Origin: Synechococcus sp. HW_metabat.54
Lineage (GTDB): Bacteria; Cyanobacteriota; Cyanobacteriia; PCC-6307; Cyanobiaceae
Direction: 5' to 3'
Assembly: GCA_018623675.1 (NCBI GenBank)
Contig: JAAZVJ010000035.1
Span: 1-8,192 of the forward strand
Length of the DNA: 8,192 nucleotides
The notes under the pieces were generated by a model. It had not been told where the DNA came from. It was given only the letters and a program-made list of their open reading frames with translations, and did no database searches. Shown here one piece after another: positions 6,088-8,192 of this stretch. How positions within the stretch are numbered: position 1 is the stretch's first letter; every line of letters starts with the position of its first letter. A program made the position numbers and the translations under genes.

Positions 6088-6336
6088 CTAGATATCCACA
6101 TCGGCACCCCATTGGGGAGAACAGGTTCGCCAGCCCACTCTGAGCAGCTCTTTCCAGAGCAGTTCGGCCGTATCGCGGCGTAAGTACACCCGGTTTTTCA
6201 GCAAAGGCGCTTCCCCTGGAACAGGTCTCCCTGAATCCACGAACACGCGGGGGTCTTGGTACTGACTTTTTTCGTCGGGATGGAAACGTTTGGTTTCGCA
6301 GGTGCGTGGGTCTTGGATCCAGCCGTGCCTAGGCAT
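6088..6336 (-). CDS. DUF1651 family protein
   Basis: From the ATG at 6336 this is 82 residues; a GTG at 6372 would add 12. GWIQDPRTCETKRFHPDE (residues 5-22) starts the domain, then QDPRVFVDSG, PLLKNRVYLRRDTAELLWKELLRVGW and a terminal CSPQWG. The pattern of an early GW, an RF turn, DPRV, PLLK-R, R..A..LW..L...GW and a final W is that of DUF1651, a family of short proteins found almost only in marine Synechococcus and Prochlorococcus, often in several copies per genome, with no known function. No Shine-Dalgarno is visible before either start. A promoter-like pair lies upstream at 6435-6464 on this strand. Its transcript converges on the cupin gene. Confidence 0.83.
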   Translation of the reverse strand: MPRHGWIQDPRTCETKRFHPDEKSQYQDPRVFVDSGRPVPGEAPLLKNRVYLRRDTAELLWKELLRVGWRTCSPQWGADVDI

Positions 6337-6434
6337 CGTTTGCGAGGGGTGATGACAGAGGCGCGCATCCACTCTTCGGCTTGAAAAGGGGCGTAGGGAG
6401 AGTTGGGCGCCATGAACCTGCCGCTAATACGCTT

Positions 6435-6464
6435 GTTCTAGTCGCGGTAGTACAAGTGTGTCAA
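6435..6464 (-). promoter_or_regulatory. Candidate sigma70-type promoter for the DUF1651 gene
   Basis: On the minus strand a perfect TTGACA (6464-6459) is followed after 18 bases by TAGAAC (6440-6435), which matches TATAAT at four of six places. Transcription would start near 6428, about 90 bases before the ATG at 6336 or 55 before the GTG at 6372. A perfect -35 in a short non-coding gap is notable, but the -10 is weak and no start site was measured. Confidence 0.4.
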
Positions 6465-6483
6465 CTCGGGTTGGAGAGCCTTG

Positions 6484-6738
6484 TCAGGGATCTCTCTCAG
6501 TCGGGCTTGACCAAGCCGGGGGTTGCGCGGGGCCAGGGTTTTTCGGTGCTGGTGTGGGAATGACTTGCAGCGCCAGGGGAGCGATCAGATACAGCAACGA
6601 CACCACGCAGGCGATCGGCACCATCACGTAGCTCACGACACCCACCGCATCCAACAGCTCTGATGGCAAAGGCCTGGGGCGGGGTTTTTTCCACCACGCG
6701 GCGAGGGGCCACAACCAGCTGTCTCTGGGCTCGGTCAT
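6484..6738 (-). CDS. Small proline-rich single-span membrane protein, function unknown
   Basis: With the ATG at 6738 this is 84 residues: an N-terminal aromatic/basic part, DSWLWPLAAWWKKPRPRPLP (6-25), then a hydrophobic span LLDAVGVVSYVMVPIACVVSLLYLIAPLALQV (28-59) and a Pro-rich polar tail ending SSPTERDP. The long hydrophobic segment could be one long or two short helices with a Pro41 kink. An upstream in-frame start at 6813 would overlap the divergent GST-type gene, so 6738 is preferred. No family is recognised. It is 73 bp from the start of the GST-type gene and divergent from it. Coding status rests on the plausible membrane protein layout and on this frame being the only sensible one in the interval; confidence is moderate. 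Confidence 0.55.
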   Translation of the reverse strand: MTEPRDSWLWPLAAWWKKPRPRPLPSELLDAVGVVSYVMVPIACVVSLLYLIAPLALQVIPTPAPKNPGPAQPPAWSSPTERDP

Positions 6739-6811
6739 CAAGACAAGAATCGTGGCACGGCTTTTCGGGCCTGGAAGCGGCAGCATGGTGGCCCTGCCTG
6801 CTTGATACTCC

Positions 6812-8059
6812 ATGGCGGACCCCGCGGCATCTGATCAGCCACTGAGTTGGCAAGCGCTGGAAGCGATGCTCCCTGAGCCCATGGATCGTGTGCAGGGGCC
6901 TACCAATGCTCAGGCCACGTTGCGTCTGTTTGGTGAGCCTGAATCTGCTGTGCGGGTGACGCTCTATCGCGATCACCATGCCTGGTGCCCGTACTGCCAA
7001 AAAGTTTGGCTGTGGCTCGAGTTTCGGCGAATCCCCTATCGGATTCGCAAAGTCACCATGCGTTGCTATGGCCCTAAGGAAGCCTGGTTTACCGCCAAGG
7101 TGCCATCGGGAATGCTTCCCGTCTTGGAATTGGATGGTCGCCTGATTACGGAAAGCGATGAGATCTTGATCGCCCTTGAACGAGCCTTTGGGCCCCTCGG
7201 CGAATCGATGCAGGCGGCGAAGGTTCGGGAGCTGAGGCAGTTGGAACGGCTCCTATTTCGCGCCTGGTGTTTGTGGTTGTGCTCGCCTGGGCTGTCTGCC
7301 CGTCAAGACCAGCTCGCTCGCGAGCAGTTTCAAGGTGTTGCACGTCGTATGGAGCAGGCCTTGATGGTGGGTGGCGGTTCCTGGTTGGATCCGCTCGCGC
7401 CGTCTGGGCCCGAGCCTGGGAGTGCTGATTTGGTGTTCGTCCCCTATGTGGAACGAATGAATGCCTCCTTGGCTTACTACAAGGGTTTCAATCTCCGGTC
7501 TGAGCATCCAGGAATTGATCGCTGGCTTGCGGCGTTGGAGGGTTTGGCCACCTACCGCGGCACCCAAAGTGATTTCCACACCCATGCCCACGACTTGCCG
7601 CCCCAGATGGGGGGCTGTTGGGCCAATGGTGCTGATGAGCAAGTGCGTTATGCCGCGGTAATCGATTCCGGTGCCGGGCTGGGCGATTGGGAGCGCCGAC
7701 CTGCAGGGGGGGGATCCGATGGGGTGATGGACGCGCTTCAAGCTCTAGGGCCGGTGTTGCGACACCGGCAAACCCTGATGGCCCGTAATCCCCTTGGTGC
7801 AGGGCTTGATCAACCGCTTCGGGCGGCGCTCACCTGGATGGTGACAGGACTCACGGTGCGTCCGCAGGCTGGGGCTGCGATGGGACTGCGTTATTTGCGG
7901 GATCGCATCTCGGTTCCCCGCGACATGCCTTTGCTCAGCGGGCGATGCCTGCGCCAAGCGTTGGAGCGCACGGCGGCCTTGGATGGCGATGGTCAACCGG
8001 AGCCACTTCCCATTCAGCATCGCTTTGATCAGGATCCCAGGCCTTTCCTGGCCGCTTGA
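6812..8059 (+). CDS. Glutathione S-transferase family protein with long C-terminal extension
   Basis: This 415-residue protein has a thioredoxin-fold N-terminal domain (about 46-125): VTLYRDHHAWCPYCQKVWLWLEF with a glutaredoxin-like CPYC at residues 59-62, VPSGMLPVLELDG (97-109) with the cis-Pro at 103, and ITESDEILIALE (112-123) with the Glu-Ser pair that holds the glutathione gamma-glutamyl group. A helical C-terminal GST domain follows, including SADLVFVPYVERMNASLAYYKGF. After about residue 255 come a His-rich stretch (DFHTHAHDLPP) and roughly 150 further residues not part of the usual GST fold. GST proteins of this long type occur in cyanobacteria and plants. The CPYC suggests thiol-disulfide or deglutathionylation chemistry (omega/glutaredoxin-like) rather than classical conjugation; the substrate is unknown. 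The gene is transcribed away from the small membrane protein. Confidence 0.88.
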   Translation: MADPAASDQPLSWQALEAMLPEPMDRVQGPTNAQATLRLFGEPESAVRVTLYRDHHAWCPYCQKVWLWLEFRRIPYRIRKVTMRCYGPKEAWFTAKVPSGMLPVLELDGRLITESDEILIALERAFGPLGESMQAAKVRELRQLERLLFRAWCLWLCSPGLSARQDQLAREQFQGVARRMEQALMVGGGSWLDPLAPSGPEPGSADLVFVPYVERMNASLAYYKGFNLRSEHPGIDRWLAALEGLATYRGTQSDFHTHAHDLPPQMGGCWANGADEQVRYAAVIDSGAGLGDWERRPAGGGSDGVMDALQALGPVLRHRQTLMARNPLGAGLDQPLRAALTWMVTGLTVRPQAGAAMGLRYLRDRISVPRDMPLLSGRCLRQALERTAALDGDGQPEPLPIQHRFDQDPRPFLAA

Positions 8060-8107
8060 CCCACTGCGCTGAATCGGTGGCCTGACGAGATTCTGCTCCG
8101 CAGGTGA

Positions 8108-8126
8108 TGATCAGCTGCGCTGATCA
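8108..8126. other. Perfect hairpin between the GST-type and oxidoreductase genes
   Basis: TGATCAGC (8108-8115) and GCTGATCA (8119-8126) form an 8-bp perfect inverted repeat around a TGC loop. No T-run follows, so it is not a standard intrinsic terminator. It lies 48 bp after the GST-type stop and 11 bp before the next ATG, so it could weaken read-through, affect translation of the next gene, or be an operator. The function is unknown. Confidence 0.5.
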
Positions 8127-8137
8127 AGGCAGGTTCA

Positions 8138-8192
8138 ATGGCCACCGTTGCATTGCTGGGAACAGGTTTGCTGGGGGAGGCCATTGGCCACC
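8138..8192 (+). CDS. NAD(P)-dependent oxidoreductase, 3-hydroxyisobutyrate/6-phosphogluconate dehydrogenase-like (partial)
   Basis: Only the first 18 codons are in the window: an ATG at 8138 followed by ATVALLGTGLLGEAIGH, with an open frame to the edge. The strand VALLGTGLLGEAIG is a GxGxxG dinucleotide-binding loop in the form (LLGTGxMGxxIA-like) used by the beta-hydroxyacid dehydrogenase family, such as 3-hydroxyisobutyrate dehydrogenase and the NAD-binding domain of 6-phosphogluconate dehydrogenase. An AAGGCAGG stretch just upstream could be the ribosome site. It starts 78 bp after the GST-type gene on the same strand and may be cotranscribed with it. Exact enzyme unknown from so short a piece. 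Confidence 0.7.
   Translation, partial: MATVALLGTGLLGEAIGH

Noticed and set aside
6381..6563. Plus-strand 60-codon frame between the DUF1651 and small membrane protein genes
   Set aside because: It starts with TTG, overlaps the better-supported minus-strand membrane protein at its 3' end and covers the candidate promoter; nothing in its translation supports a real protein.
1..8192. CRISPR array, tRNA, rRNA, insertion sequence or phage genes
   Set aside because: No regularly spaced repeats, no clover-leaf or rRNA-like stretch noticed, no transposase, integrase or phage structural motifs in any plausible frame.

Overview
The window looks like core chromosome of a marine picocyanobacterium. 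The best guess is marine Synechococcus or a close low-light Prochlorococcus of the MIT9313 type. The reasons are a moderately high GC content, very tight packing of short genes with frequent strand switching, weak or absent Shine-Dalgarno sites, no copy of the GCGATCGC palindrome that is common in many other cyanobacteria, and several protein families typical of this group: DUF1651, the short Trp-rich TIGR02450/DUF2389 family, a pheophorbide a oxygenase-like Rieske protein and a long GST-family protein. This placement rests on family recognition alone; no search was run.

Layout, left to right. Bases 1-896 hold a minus-strand cluster: a Trp-rich DUF2389-type protein, a 50-residue zinc-ribbon-like protein, and the first 139 codons of a SAM-dependent methyltransferase that leaves the window on the left. 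A plus-strand NAD(P)-binding SDR-like gene follows (951-1619). Its end lies in a 15-bp tandem repeat and is followed by a strong hairpin terminator with T/A tracts on both sides, shared with the converging DUF1499 gene (1764-2186, minus). A divergent peroxiredoxin-like gene (2217-2933) runs almost nose to nose into a bestrophin-type channel gene (minus, ending at 2938). The bestrophin gene lies downstream of a PAP/fibrillin-like gene (3920-4402, minus). Divergent from these is a plus-strand pair: a pheophorbide a oxygenase-like Rieske/mononuclear iron protein (4456-5766) and a small cupin (5785-6057). After that come a DUF1651 protein and a small proline-rich membrane protein, both on minus, then a long glutathione S-transferase-family protein on plus (6812-8059), and the first 18 codons of an NAD-binding oxidoreductase of the 3-hydroxyisobutyrate/6-phosphogluconate dehydrogenase type at the right edge.

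How the genes may work together. The middle block (bestrophin, fibrillin-like, PAO-like oxygenase, cupin) has the flavour of thylakoid or plastoglobule-type functions: anion movement across the membrane, lipid or pigment handling, and oxidation of a chlorophyll-related or other aromatic substrate. The Prx-like, GST-like and SDR genes fit general redox and detoxification housekeeping. There is no sign of a mobile element, prophage, CRISPR array, defence island, tRNA or rRNA. I do not see a new multi-gene system. The more interesting items are small: a zinc-ribbon gene too short for usual length cut-offs, a triplicated stop-codon region, a Prx-like protein without the usual catalytic cysteine, the divergent fibrillin/bestrophin and PAO/cupin block, and an unexplained hairpin near the right edge.
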